This document shows, in pieces, positions 47,071-57,980 of a DNA stretch of 64,000 nt; within the stretch, counting starts at the first letter, position 1; every line of letters begins with the position of its first letter. Made by a program: the position numbers and the translations under genes. Source of the stretch: Lentinus brumalis (lineage: Eukaryota; Basidiomycota; Agaricomycetes; Polyporales; Polyporaceae); NCBI GenBank assembly GCA_001792895.1, contig MARA01000035.1, forward strand, positions 365,270 through 429,269. Reading direction: 5' to 3'. The notes beneath the pieces are model-generated. The model saw only the letters and a program-made list of their open reading frames with translations. It made no database searches and was not told the origin of the DNA.

Positions 47071-48002
47071 GCGGTGAACCTCCGCAATCCGCGTGCGGTC
47101 TAGTTGGCGTTGACTTAACCCACGCGGAACCGCAACTCCGTACCAACGTTTCCACTCTTTCGGACCCCTCTGCATTCCTTCCGTCTCTACACCGAATAAA
47201 CCTAGAAAACGCAGTCACGGCTCTAGTCAACTCCGGATCATCTCTGTTATTGTTTCGGACTCCGTTGACGAGCACGGACTTTCAGACATCTGCCATACCT
47301 CCGTTCCGGTTGTGCTTGACGGATTTGTCTAACTTCCATCACTCGGATAACCATCCTTTCTGTTCACCTTTTCCTTCGGGAAGCTCTGAACTCCGACTTC
47401 CATGTCACCCTGCTCGACAAATCCGGTTCCGCCGTCCAGGGATACCGCTGGCTCTCCGACTACAATCTGTTGATTGACTGGAAGATGCATAGCAACCAAT
47501 CCCGGACCAAGTCCTCGGCCTGTCCCGTACCTCTGTCGGGTCCGGAACCTCCACCGGACTCCGGAGTGCCAGGGCCTTCGCCCAAGCCTCCATCTGTCTC
47601 CCTGATCGGAGCAGCCGCGTTCGCGTGTGCTTGTAAGCTCCAGGGTTCCGAGAGTTTACTCTCAATCTATCTGTCAACTCCGCTACAGCTCGTAGCACGT
47701 CCGTCTCGGACGTCCTCCCTCCGGACCTTCCTCCCGGAGTTCCGAAGAACAATTCAACTCGTTCATCCGATCCTATTCCGAACAGCTCGGAGCAAACCCG
47801 ACGCACTCACTCGCCGTTGGGTCATCTATCCAAAAGGGGGGATAGTGACTACTCCGTCGTCAGCTCATCCAACTTTCGACCAGTTATCACCCAAGAGCAA
47901 CTCGCTTCATCCCTCCGGGCAACAATTCTGCACCCTTTCCGTCCTCCGAGCAGTTCGCGCTCTCAACTCCGGATCGGACATCCTGTCCGCTCGGAAGTCT
48001 AG
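47071..48002 (+). pseudogene. Nested element pol remnant (protease and end of RNase H only)
   Basis: A protease-like stretch has ALVNSGSS, where the catalytic Asp of DSG is Asn, and later, in another frame, GYRWLSDYNLLIDW. A residual block contains SKPDALTRRWVIYPKGG, which resembles the segment between RNase H and integrase in fungal Gypsy elements. Everything between (RT and most of RNase H) is missing, and no integrase follows. Several frame changes occur. The element therefore depends on enzymes supplied in trans. Confidence 0.75.
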
Positions 48003-48295
48003 ATCCACCTCCCCGGACTCCGTTGAGGTCCTTCCGGACTTCTATCGGTCCTATCCGGACAAGTTTGGACCTTTTGCTTCACTCTGGTTACTTACTATTC
48101 TTTCTTGTTTATCACTCATTTTTGATTCGGCTATTCTTTCTTTCTTACCCATTCCTATTGGTTTTGATCTGACTACATACATCCATACTATACAAAACAT
48201 CTGACCTTCACCCACTATTACTCACTGTCTTGATTTTTTATCGCCTTCTTTCAGACTTCACTCAGTTTCAGTCAAGAAAAGCCTTCAATTTCTTT

Positions 48296-49481
48296 CTATC
48301 TATACGGACGTCCGGACTTCGGACTCCGTTCAGTTCTTCGCACCCTGGCCCTCCGGCCCCTTTCCTGGGCCTCCGGGCCCTTCCCTGAGCCCTCCGGCTC
48401 TTTTCCTGACCCTTCATCCGCCTCCTCCGGCTCCTTACCGGACTTCTGCCCATCCGACCCCTCTGAACTCTCCCCGGTCCCTTCGCCTTCCTCACCTTCC
48501 TTCGACCCTTCTCCGGACATTTCCGCCTCCGGCTCGTAATCCGGGTCCGCATCCACTCCCGGAACCCTCAGGAGTCCTTCACGGTCCCGACGCTGGCCCT
48601 GCATGAACGGGCCGAGGTAGGCCTCCAGTACCGTCGTCCTATCCCGGACGTCGTCCAGCGTCCGGACGGCCTGGCGGACCATCATCATCTCCATGCGGAG
48701 ATGGCGCATCTCATCGCGGAGGTCCTCGTTGTTGCTCCGGACCGCCGTCATCTCCTTCCGGAGAGTCCCCACCTCCTGATGCAACCTCCGCATCTCCGAC
48801 CGGCACCCCGACATCTCGTGCAGGACCCTCAGAAAGAGGTCCCGAGTGTCGAGGGAGTCTTCTCGAGTCTTCTTCGGCTCGATCTTCTCGACCTCCGGCT
48901 CCGGCTGCGGGTGCGCCCGCTCCTTTCCTTTCGAAGGACCGGCCTTCGGAGTCTCCTCCGTCTTCTTGATCTTCTTCGTCGGTGGCGGTGGCGTCTCCAG
49001 CTCTTCGATGTCGCTGTCAACGACCGTCTTCGACTTCCGCTTCAACGTCCGGACTCCGTCAGGCGGAGTTCCGCCGGTACATCCGGTCTTCTTCTCCTGA
49101 CACCGGACGCAGGAGGCAGCCTTGCCGGTGGTCTTGTACCGGCAATCATCCCCCGCCTTCACACATACGGAGCACGGAACCCTGTAAACAAAATCAGCCC
49201 TCCCGGACCTCATCCCCGGAACTCCGGACTCACTTTGCGGGTTTCGTCTCCGGCTCCTCACCACCAGTGGTTTCCGTCGACTTTGGTTTCGTCGGGGTTC
49301 TCTTCTTCGTCTGCTTGGCCTTCTCCGCCTCTCTCTCCGCCGCCTCCGACCTCCGGAGTGCGGCCTCCGCGGCCATCCGTTCGGCCTCCAACTTCTCCAC
49401 GGTGGCCCTGGCTAGGGCTATCTGGGCTTCAGCCTCCTGGACGCGTAGGGCGGCAATGTCGTCTTGCGTTTTGGGGGGCAT
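48296..49481 (-). CDS. Antisense Zn2Cys6-like/coiled-coil accessory gene of the nested element
   Basis: Two exons (49234-49481, 48296-49181) with a 52-nt GTGAGT...TTTACAG intron give an uninterrupted 377-residue protein. The N-terminal helix is Ala/Glu-rich (MPPKTQDDIAALRVQEAEAQ). The exon junction makes KPAK-VPCSVC, and six cysteines follow as CX2CX6CX10CX2CX6C (Cys86, 89, 96, 107, 110, 117), which fits the Zn(II)2Cys6 binuclear cluster. Next are basic patches (KKIKKTEE), a long heptad-like region (RSEMRRLHQEVGTLRKEM) and an acidic Glu/Gly/Ser tail. In known fungal regulators such a cluster binds DNA, and a coiled coil dimerises. A regulatory role for the element is inference. The gene is convergent with pol and lies between the pol remnant and the 3' LTR. 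Its open state contrasts with the ruined pol. Confidence 0.75.
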
Positions 49482-49688
49482 GTTGTGGCAAAGAAGAAGG
49501 AGAGGTTTGAACACTCCAACTCCGGCTCGGACTTTTATAGTCCGTATCCGATCCGGATCTTTCCGGCCTTCACCACTCCGAACATCACATCCGACCTTCA
49601 CATGTCCGATCGTCATCTTTCCGGTCATCACACGTCCGATCGAAACACCATCCCAGCGGACTTCCTATCGGTCCTCGAGGGCTCGGAC

Positions 49689-49702
49689 CCAGTGGGGGAT
49701 AC
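49689..49702 (+). other. Polypurine tract of the nested element
   Basis: AGTGGGGGATAC lies immediately before the 3' LTR at 49703, the expected place for plus-strand priming. Confidence 0.6.
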
Positions 49703-50448
49703 TGTTACATTCCATGCCCACAAGGCACCAACTCCGGTCCGGACCTACCTTGGACTCCGCATCTCCGGTTCGTTCTTACCTGTGATACTATTCTCGATCA
49801 CTTCACCCCTTATCGTCTTCTTACTTGACCCGGACTCCGGACCATCTGCTTCCGCTTGCATCCGCCTCCGTGATCAGACTCCGTTCATTCGATCCTTCGA
49901 TTGTATCCGCCCTTCATTCGATCTTACTATACTTTGTATTGGTTGATCATTTGCTTCCGCCTGACTCCGGTTCCGTACCTCCTTACCTATATCTTGGCTA
50001 CTCCTCTCCGGACTTTCGGACTTTACTATATAAGCCTTCCTGTAGCCACGCTTAGACTTCAGTTCTGATATCTCGTTACACTCCCCGTTACGACTCTGAG
50101 CTCAATCTATTCTGTTCGCTCTCTCTCAACGTCCGATCCTTCCGACCGGACTTCTGACCTCCGACCTCCGACCTCCGACCTCCGACTTCTGCTTGACTTC
50201 TTATCTCTGGCTTGACTTCTCTCTGGCTTGGTATTATCTCTTGCTTATCTTCTTACTCGTTGCTTGCTCCGGTATAAACCCCGGTTCTCTTGTCTGTCTT
50301 AAATTGAAGACCTTCGTGGATCCTCAAGGCGTTGATCAATAGCTTCGCCGAAGTCTTCACCCTCAGCGCGTCTCGTTCCGGACCTCGTAACTCCGTAACT
50401 CCGTCCGGACTTCCACCGGACTTCGTCCCGGCGCGCACGGTCTTAACA
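49703..50448 (+). repeat. 3' LTR of the nested element
   Basis: 746 bp, nearly identical to 44869-45613. One extra C and one C/T substitution were noted by eye. It ends GGTCTTAACA. Confidence 0.95.
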
Positions 50449-50453
50449 GGTCC
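50449..50453 (+). repeat. Target-site duplication, right (GGTCC)
   Basis: Matches 44864-44868. The sequence that follows continues the host pol linker as in copy 2 from 57,715. Confidence 0.95.
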
Positions 50454-50720
50454 CCCCGAACCGCGATACCCCTCGTCTCTCCGCTACTGGTTCCAAGCCT
50501 CCGTTCACGGTTCTACTAAAAAGCAAAAAGAAATACAAGCCGGTCGCTCTCAAGGTCCGTCCTGTGATCGGCGAGCTACCCGCAGAATACTGCATCGTCC
50601 GCAACCGGATCGGCGACCCCTAGCCGACCTCCCGCTCCTAGACCCGAACCCTCCGCCGTATGTTCCGACGGGACGCTACACCGCGGAGCGCAGGGAGCGT
50701 TTTCGAGCGCATCACGCGCA

Positions 50721-52649
50721 ATGGTTACTGCCCGCCGAGCTGGACGTCCTAGACGACTTCATGTGCAAACAACAGGGGCATTCGCGTGGGACGACTCCGA
50801 GCGGGGCAGCTTCCGGCGTGACATGTTCCCCCCAGTGCGCTTCCCGGTCATTCCGCATGTTCCGTGGGTAGAGAAGAACTTCCCTATCCCGCCCGGTATT
50901 TACGCTCAAGCCGCGGCCCTCATCCAACGGAAGATCGCCGCCGGAGTCTACGAGCCTTCCAACGCGTCCTACCGGTCCCGGTGGTTCTGCGTACTCAAGA
51001 AGGACGGCAACATTCGGATCGTCCACAGCCTCGAGCCTCTCAACAAGGTCACCATCCAGCACTCCGGAGTCCCGCCGGTCCCGGATCACCTCGCGGAACA
51101 GTTCGCCGGTCGCGCGTGTGGCACGACGTTGGACCTCTACGTGGGGTACGACGAACGGGAAATCGACGAGCGCTCGCGCGACTTAACCACCTTCCAGACG
51201 CCGTTCGGAGCTATGCGCCTTACGACGCTTCCGATGGGTTGGTCGAACTCAGTTCCGATCTTCCACGACGACGTCACGTTCATCCTGCAGCCGGAGATCC
51301 CGCACGTAACCCTTCCCTATATCGACGATGTTACGGTCAAGGGCCCCGCGGACCAGTACAAGGTTGCCGTAGGAGGGTGGGAGATGATCCCGGCGAATCC
51401 GGGAGTCCGAAGGTACTTCTGGGAACATCTACCGGACATCAACCGTTGCGTTCAGCGGGTCAAGCATGCCGGCGGGACGTTCTCCGGGACTAAGGCGAAC
51501 ATAGGACCACCGGAGTTCGTAGCCATCGGGCACTTCTGTACTCCGGAAGGGCGTAAGCCCGACGTCAAGCGCACCGAGGCCATCGCCAACTGGGGACCGT
51601 GCAAGGACCTCTCGGAGGTCCGGGCCTTCCTCGGAACGGTCGGGGTGGCCCGCATCTTCATCAAGGACTTCGCCAAGCGAGCTAACCCCCTGGTCAAGCT
51701 AACTCGGAAGGATGTTCCTTTCGAGTTCGGGGCGGAGCAGCTACAGGCGATGGCGGACCTCAAGCAGGCTCTCCTGGACTCCCCCGCCCTCCGTCCGCTC
51801 GACTACGAGTCCGACGCTCCTGTCATCCTGGCCGTCGACACCTCCTACATCGCCGTGGGCTACCACCTCGCCCAACAAGACATCAACGACCCAAAAATCC
51901 GCTACTACAATCGCTTCGGCTCTATAACCCTCAACGAGCGCGAAGCCCGCTTCTCGCAGGCCAAGCTCGAGCTTTACGGACTCTACCGGACACTCCGCGC
52001 ACTCCGGTTCCACCTGATCGGTGTCCGCAACCTTGTCGTCGAAGTCGACGCCCGCTACATCGAGGGTATGCTCCGGCACCCCGACTACGCCCCGTCCGCT
52101 TCGATGAACCGCTGGATAGTCTCCATCACAACCTTCCACTTCACCCTAGTCCACGTACCCGGAGTACACCACGGCCCCGACGGTCTGTCGAGGCGTCCGC
52201 CTCAGCCGGGAGACACGCCCGAGCCGGACGATGACTTCGACGACTGGATCGACCGGCTCTATAGCATGATGCACTTGGTCAACCCTCCTCCGACGCTCCG
52301 TTTGTCCGACGCCCCGCTACGCGCACCGGCCACACCGGACGCGCCCTCCTTCACCATCCTCATGCAGCAAACCAGCGGAACGTCCGCGAAGCTACCGGAG
52401 GTCCCGCCGATACCGTACGATCGGTTTCCGCGGACATCCGCTGCAGCGAAGATGGACCGACGCCTCGAGCTAGCGCGCGAGTGGTTAAGGTCTCGCGAGC
52501 GCCCGTCAGAGCTCGACGACCGGGAGTTCACCCGACTCTCGAAGTGGGCCAAGGTTTCTTCGTCGACAAGGAGGGCCGTCTTTGGCGCACCTCAGAAGAC
52601 GGGGCCCACAAGAGGGTACTCGCACCGGACATCCGCTCGCAGGTCCTAG
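50721..52649 (+). pseudogene. Host element RT and RNase H, copy 1
   Basis: The RT palm motifs are present: WFCVLKKDGNIRIVHSLEPL, TTLDLYVGYDE (first catalytic Asp), LPMGWSNSVPIFHDDV and LPYIDDVTVKG (YIDD catalytic pair). The thumb has AIANWGPCKDLSEVRAFLG. RNase H has PVILAVDTSYIAVGYHL, ARFSQAKLELYG and LVVEVDARYIEGML. The frame needs two 1-base additions upstream (C4 at 50617-50620 and G4 at 50775-50778) to join the linker, and ends in the wrong frame at 52,649 because an A present in copy 2 is missing near 52,551. It copies genomic RNA into cDNA. Both copies share the two upstream breaks. Confidence 0.85.
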
Positions 52650-53803
52650 TCGAAATGCACGATTACATCGGACACCGCGGAATCTACGCGACCCGAGCCT
52701 TCGTCGCGGAACGTTTCTGGTGGCCGGAAATGAAGTCCGACGTTGCCTGGTACGTCCGTAGCTGTCACCTGTGCCAGATCCGCCAGACTACTCGTATCCA
52801 CATCCCTCCGACCATTCCGTACCCTGCTCCGCCGATGGTCCGCGTTCACGTCGACTCTATGGATATGCCAGGGACCTACAAGCACTTCTTCCACGCGCGG
52901 TGCGCTACTACGTCCTGGGTCGAAGGCCGAGCGTCCAAGTCGCAGACCGCGCAAGTCATCGGCGACTGGCTCTACCAAGATCTCCTGTGCCGGTGGGGCG
53001 CGGTCTCCGAGATCGTGTCCGACAACGGGTCCCCCTGGATAGCCGCCCTCGAGTACCTCTCGAAGAAGTACCACGTCTTTCATATCCGTATCTCCGGCTA
53101 CAATTCGCAGGCAAACGGAATAGTCGAAAGACCGCACTTCCACGTCCGGGACGGCCTCTTCAAGGCCTGCGACGGGGATGCCTCCCTATGGGTCTCCCGA
53201 GTATACACCACCCTCTGGGCGGACAGAGTCACCGTCCGACGACGCCTAGGCTGCTCTCCGTACTTCGCGGTCACCGGGACGAACCCAATCATGCCATTCG
53301 ACATCGCTGAGGCGACCTACCTGATGCCGGTACCCACCAAGATGCTATCGACCGCCGAGCTCATCGTCCGACGCGCCATCGCACTCCAGAAGCGTCCGGA
53401 GCAGCTCAGCCTCCTCCGCTCTACGGTCTTCAAGCAGCGGGTCGAGGCAGCGCAGAAGTTCGAGCAGGACCACGCTCGGACAATCAAGTCCTTCAACTTC
53501 GAGCGCGGACGCCTCGTCCTCATGCGCAATACTGCCATCGAAAAGTCCCTCAACCGCAAGATGCGCCCCCGTTACCTCGGCCCCTACGTGGTCATCAAGC
53601 GGAACCGCGGCGGAGCATATGTCATCGCCGAACTCAACGGCGCCGTATTCGACCGCCCCGTCGCCGCCTTCCGACTCATCCCGTACCTCGCCCGAGAAGC
53701 TATCTACGTGCCCGACGGTGCGCTCGACGTCTCCGACGACAAGCTCCGCATCATCGAAGCAACGGAGGTAGATGAGCAGGAGGACTTCGAGGACGTGGAT
53801 TAA
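52481..53803 (+). pseudogene. Host element integrase, copy 1
   Basis: The zinc-binding HHCC domain is HDYIGHRGIY with CHLCQIRQ. The catalytic core has VHVDSMDMPG (Asp), IVSDNGSPW (Asp) and NGIVERPHFHVRD (Glu), the DDE triad. The C-terminal region has MRPRYLGPYVVIKRN, then an acidic end EDFEDVD. It is in frame to the stop at 53,803 and joins RNase H only across the break near 52,551. Integrase inserts cDNA into the genome. Confidence 0.85.
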
Positions 53804-54447
53804 CCACCCCGGGTTTAGCGCCCACGGAAGCGTCGACTGAGGACAGTCGACATTTCAGTGGGGAGGGGAGGGATATCCCGCGCCAAGCACTACATTACGA
53901 GAAACTATACCTACTGTTGCCCTTTACTTACGTCCCCCGTTCCCTTCCCTATGACAATCTATTCTCCTTCCGCACTACCGTCCGAGTTTTCTCCGAGTCT
54001 CTAAGGGTCGTCTCACATTCCTTTACCTCTCCGGACCTTCCTATCAGGTTTCCTACGTGGCCAACTACCGGGCACATCGCGCCTCCGAGGCGTCCGAGCC
54101 CCGTCCGATGCGTTACAACATTCCTTTACATCTAGACACTAGTACTTACAATTCTGCCACTACGGCGCACCACACTATCCTTACCACTCAGTCCAATTCA
54201 AAACAAGACAGCATTCATTTTCTTTGCATATACAAAGCATTCGAGACTACAAGGACAGACCAAGAAAATTACTACTGTACAAAGCGCGACCGAAGCCCAC
54301 TAACGCTCCTGCTACTGACACAGGAGGACCGTCCGAGGCGTCCGAAGCAGCAATCAGGAGTCCCCACCCCCAGGCGCACGGAACCGGAGGAGCTTCGCGA
54401 CGAGGTCCTGTCCGGGGTCCGTCGCCGCGAGCCGCGAAAAGCTGATC
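53804..54447 (+). repeat. Post-integrase tail, copy 1
   Basis: This 644-bp non-coding segment is repeated at 61,059-61,703. It contains an 8-bp perfect hairpin and a G-rich tract, and includes the last part of the antisense accessory gene, truncated here at the tandem junction (AAAAGCTGATCTT). Confidence 0.85.
53832..53851 (+). other. Perfect hairpin after integrase (copy 1)
   Basis: GTCGACTG, loop AGGA, CAGTCGAC; followed by GGGGAGGGGAGGGA (53860-53873). Copy 2 has it at 61087-61106. Confidence 0.8.
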
Positions 54448-54651
54448 TTTACCTCTCGAGCCCGTTCGGACACCTCGACGTCAAGGTCTCGGACTCGCCG
54501 AGCCCACCTCGAACAGAACATCCCTCTCGCACCTCCTCTCGAGCTCCCACCCCGCCGACGCAGGAACCCCGTACCACCAACAATTCAGGAAGCAACCTCA
54601 CAGGCCGCCCCTACTACCCGTCCTATCTCTCCGCCCCTTCCGACTACCGAG

Positions 54652-56522
54652 ATGGACGACCCTCTCCCGAACCCGAACCCGATCAACAACCCCGAACCGG
54701 CTAACCCGCAGCCAGCGCCGCCTCAGCAGTTTCAGGGCGGTGCTCGCGACCTCGGACCACACACCATGCCTCTCCCGAACGAGCGCGGCGCCCCGATCTG
54801 GGACGAAGCCGGCCGCGAGACCGTCCAGCGGTTCTTCGACCAGTACGAGCTCCTCCTGCGCAGGAACAACGTCGTCGACGATCGGGACAAGAAGCGCGGT
54901 GCGACGATCTACGTTCCGCTTCCGGTCTCCCGCCGCTGGTCCTCGATGCCCGAGTTCCGCGACGAGCATACGACGTACGAGCAGTGGCGCGACACCGTAG
55001 TAGACTACTACGTCGGAGCCGACGAGAACCATCAGTACACTATGGCCGACTACCACGAGCTCATGGCCCGTCAGTATCCCAAGGGCTTCCAGAATCTAGC
55101 GGACTACTCGCAGTTCTACGTCGAATACCACCCGATAGCGTCGTACCTCATCAACCAGCAGCCTCCCGAGCTGACCCAGCGCGACGCCGCCTACAACCTC
55201 CTACGCCTCCTGAACACCTCGCAGCGGAGCGCGGTCGACGGACGCCTCGCTCAGAAGGTCCCGGACAAGCCCCGAGCGGTGTCCTACACCCTGGCGCAGG
55301 TGCACGAGGCCATCTCCTATACGATCGGGGACTCCGTTGACTTCGACGCGAATCCGGCGTTCGAGCGGTACGGAAGCCTGCGTCCGCCGCTGACAGGGGG
55401 CACTACGCCGCTCCGAGAGCGCCTGAGCCGTTCCGCGGAAGGAATCCCGCCCCGAGGCAGGAACCCTTGGCCGACGACAAGACCATCACAATCAAGACGG
55501 AGGACCTTCAGACTCTCGTGCAGACGGCCGTTCAAACCGCTATGCGCGGTAGGAACGAGCCTCGCGACCGCGACCGCCGATTGGAACTCCAGCGGGGCCC
55601 GCCCCAAGTCCGCGAACCGCCGCCGCACCAGGAGCAGCAGCCGCGCTTCCCCCGCGACGTTCCGAGGTATCCGCAAGGGCAGCAGCCCGCTCCGGACGGC
55701 GGGAGGCTCTACAATCCCCCTCGGAACGAGCCCCGTGAACGCGACCGAAACTGCTATTACTGCGGTCACACGGACTGTAGCATAGGCCGCTGCCCCGACG
55801 TCGAGACCGACATCCGTGACGGCCTGATCCAACGCTCTGCGCAGACGGGCCAGCTTGTCCTAGCTAACGGCCAGCCCATTCCGCGTGGCAGGGGTCCGAT
55901 TCGAGAGCAAGTCCGCTTCTACTACGATCGGAACCAGCCCCAGCCGCCCGAGCCTCCGGCGGTCGCGCAGCTCATGTTCTCCGTCCTCACAGCCTCCGGC
56001 CAACGGTCCGTACGTACGGCCGAAGAGGAGAACGAGATGCTCCGTCACAAGATCAACTTCCTCGAGGACCGCGAGAAGCGCAAGCGCGCAGTGTTCGACG
56101 GGGTCGAGCTTCCGGCGCGCCCTCCGAAGAAGGCGACCGCCCGCAAGCCTGCCCGTACTTCCGGACCTTCGACCAGGGCGACCCGAGTCGAGGAGGTACC
56201 GGACGAGGAGCCGCTGCGTTCCGCACACATCGAGGAGATACCGGAGGACCAGTCCGTCCCCGAGGGAGCGCCCGCGCTGAGAGCCGAGACGCCGGAGGTG
56301 GTTAACAACCCTTCCTACGTCGTACCGGTACACCCTTATGCGCAAGTCCGCGACGCCTCTGCCGCTGGCGCGCCGAAGGCTAAAGATTTCGCGTATGGCC
56401 CTAACGCGCCCCGCGCTAAGTCACCCGAGGTGACCCCGCGTCCGAGGCAGCGGCCGACCTCAACCGGCATCCGAGCACGTCGTCGGACCAACTGGACAAG
56501 CCCCCGCGCAGCCCGCCGGTAG
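54652..56522 (+). pseudogene. Host element gag, copy 2 (frameshifted)
   Basis: Nearly identical to copy 1 from 54,452. The frame from ATG 54652 leaves phase near 55,396-55,400, where copy 1 has G6 and this copy G5. The next frame (from 55,467) carries the CYYCGHTDCSIGRC motif and runs to 56,522, where further small deletions break it. The upstream LTR side is absent, because copy 2 starts at a tandem junction. Confidence 0.85.
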
Positions 56523-56732
56523 GGTTACTGCGTACCGGAACCTCCCGCCGGTAGCGGACAAGGATGCAGAGGAGCGTGTTGGCAGCGCAACTTCGTCAAC
56601 GAGCAGTCGGTCCACCTCTCCGTGTCCGAGCTCTTCAGTCTCGCTCCGGGAATCTAAGAAGGCGCACAAGATGACGGGCAGCAAACGCGTCGCTTCGACG
56701 TACCGGCCATCCCGCTGTCGGTCCTGTCCGTA

Positions 56733-57386
56733 ATGATGGACGACCCCGAGCCTCCGAAGACGTCCTGGAGTCGGTGCAGTGCCTGGAGGACCTGTCCGGT
56801 CCGCCGAGAGGCAGGAAGCACCGGAGGCATCGTGTCCCTCCAGCTGCGGGGAGGCGACGCCGACGACGAAGAGGACGAGCCGGTTCCCCGCCAACGCAGC
56901 CGCTCCAACAGTCTCATAGTCGGCAAGCCCAGCGAGAAACTCCGGGCGCTCTTCGCCTGGGTCAACGAGGCGGAACTGGTAGAGTGCGTCTACGACCCCG
57001 GCTCCGAGGTCGTAGCGATCTCGGCGGACAAATGCTACGAGCTCGGCATCCCGTGCGACGAGAGGCAGAAGAATCCGATGACCTCCGCAAACGGAACCAA
57101 GGACACCACCAAAGGCCTAGCTAACAACGTCCTACTGGAGCTGCAGGGCGGGATCGCCATCTACCTACAGATGCACGTCGTGGAGAACGCCGCCTACGAC
57201 ATCCTGCTCGGTCGTCCCTTCGAGACTCTGATGGGGGTCAGCAGCCGGAACCTCCCCGACGAGAAGCACGAGCTGGTGGTTACCTGTCCGAACACGGACC
57301 GCTGCCTGACCCTCCGCACTTACGCCCGCGGAGACTCGCCGAAGACGTCGGAACCGCCCATGGGTTTTCGGCCTTCGAGGATCTGA
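56733..57386 (+). pseudogene. Host element protease, copy 2
   Basis: VYDPGSEVVAIS and ILLGRPF are intact and the frame again ends just after the G GGT TTT heptamer at 57362-57368. The part before it (56,430-56,830) carries a cluster of 1-2 base deletions relative to copy 1. Confidence 0.85.
57362..57368 (+). promoter_or_regulatory. Candidate -1 ribosomal frameshift heptamer (copy 2)
   Basis: Same G GGT TTT in the same frame as copy 1. Confidence 0.4.
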
Positions 57387-57980
57387 CCGCCGGTCGGGGA
57401 GAGGTCGCCCTTCTGGTAGAATACCAGCATACCACCCAGCACGCCCGGGCTACCGCCTACGCCCCCATGCCCGACGGTGCCCCTATATCTATTCTCCTTT
57501 CCTATCTGTCCGCTTGCGAGGAGGTCACGTCTAAACCGTCGCTCCAATCCCTCTTCTTTTCCACTGTTCCGTCAGCTCTCTCGTCCTCTGTCTCTCCGAT
57601 GCGTTCCTCTGCTTCCGGCTCTCTATCTCCTACGTCGGTTCCGGTGGGTCCGGGCCGTCCGGTGGCTACATACCCAGTCTCCAAGACGAAAAGCCAACCG
57701 CAGCGACCGGTCCCCCCGAACCGCGATACCCCTCGTCTCTCCGCTACTGGTTCCAAGCCTCCGTTCACGGTTCTACTAAAAAGCAAAAAGAAATACAAGC
57801 CGGTCGCTCTCAAGGTCCGTCCTGTGATCGGCGAGCTGCCCGCAGAATACCGCATCGTCCGCAACCGGATCGGCGACCCCTAGCCGACCTCCCGCTCCTA
57901 GACCCGAACCCTCCGCCGTATGTTCCGACGGGACGCTACACCGCGGAGCGCAGGGAGCGTTTTCGAGCGCATCACGCGCA

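Larger units (their letters stand above)
44869..50448 (+). mobile_element. Nested non-autonomous Gypsy-type LTR retrotransposon
   Basis: A complete 5,580-bp insertion in the linker between protease and RT of copy 1, with LTRs at both ends, a 5-bp duplication and TGTTA/TAACA termini. It has gag, remnants of protease and RNase H but no RT core or integrase, and an intact antisense gene. Because the empty site is visible at about 57,710 in copy 2, it inserted after, or on only one of, the two copies. Confidence 0.93.

Noticed and set aside
53804..54447. Tail after integrase as the 3' LTR of the host element
   Set aside because: It lacks TG...CA termini and does not match the LTR at 40218-41273; it includes the end of the antisense gene.
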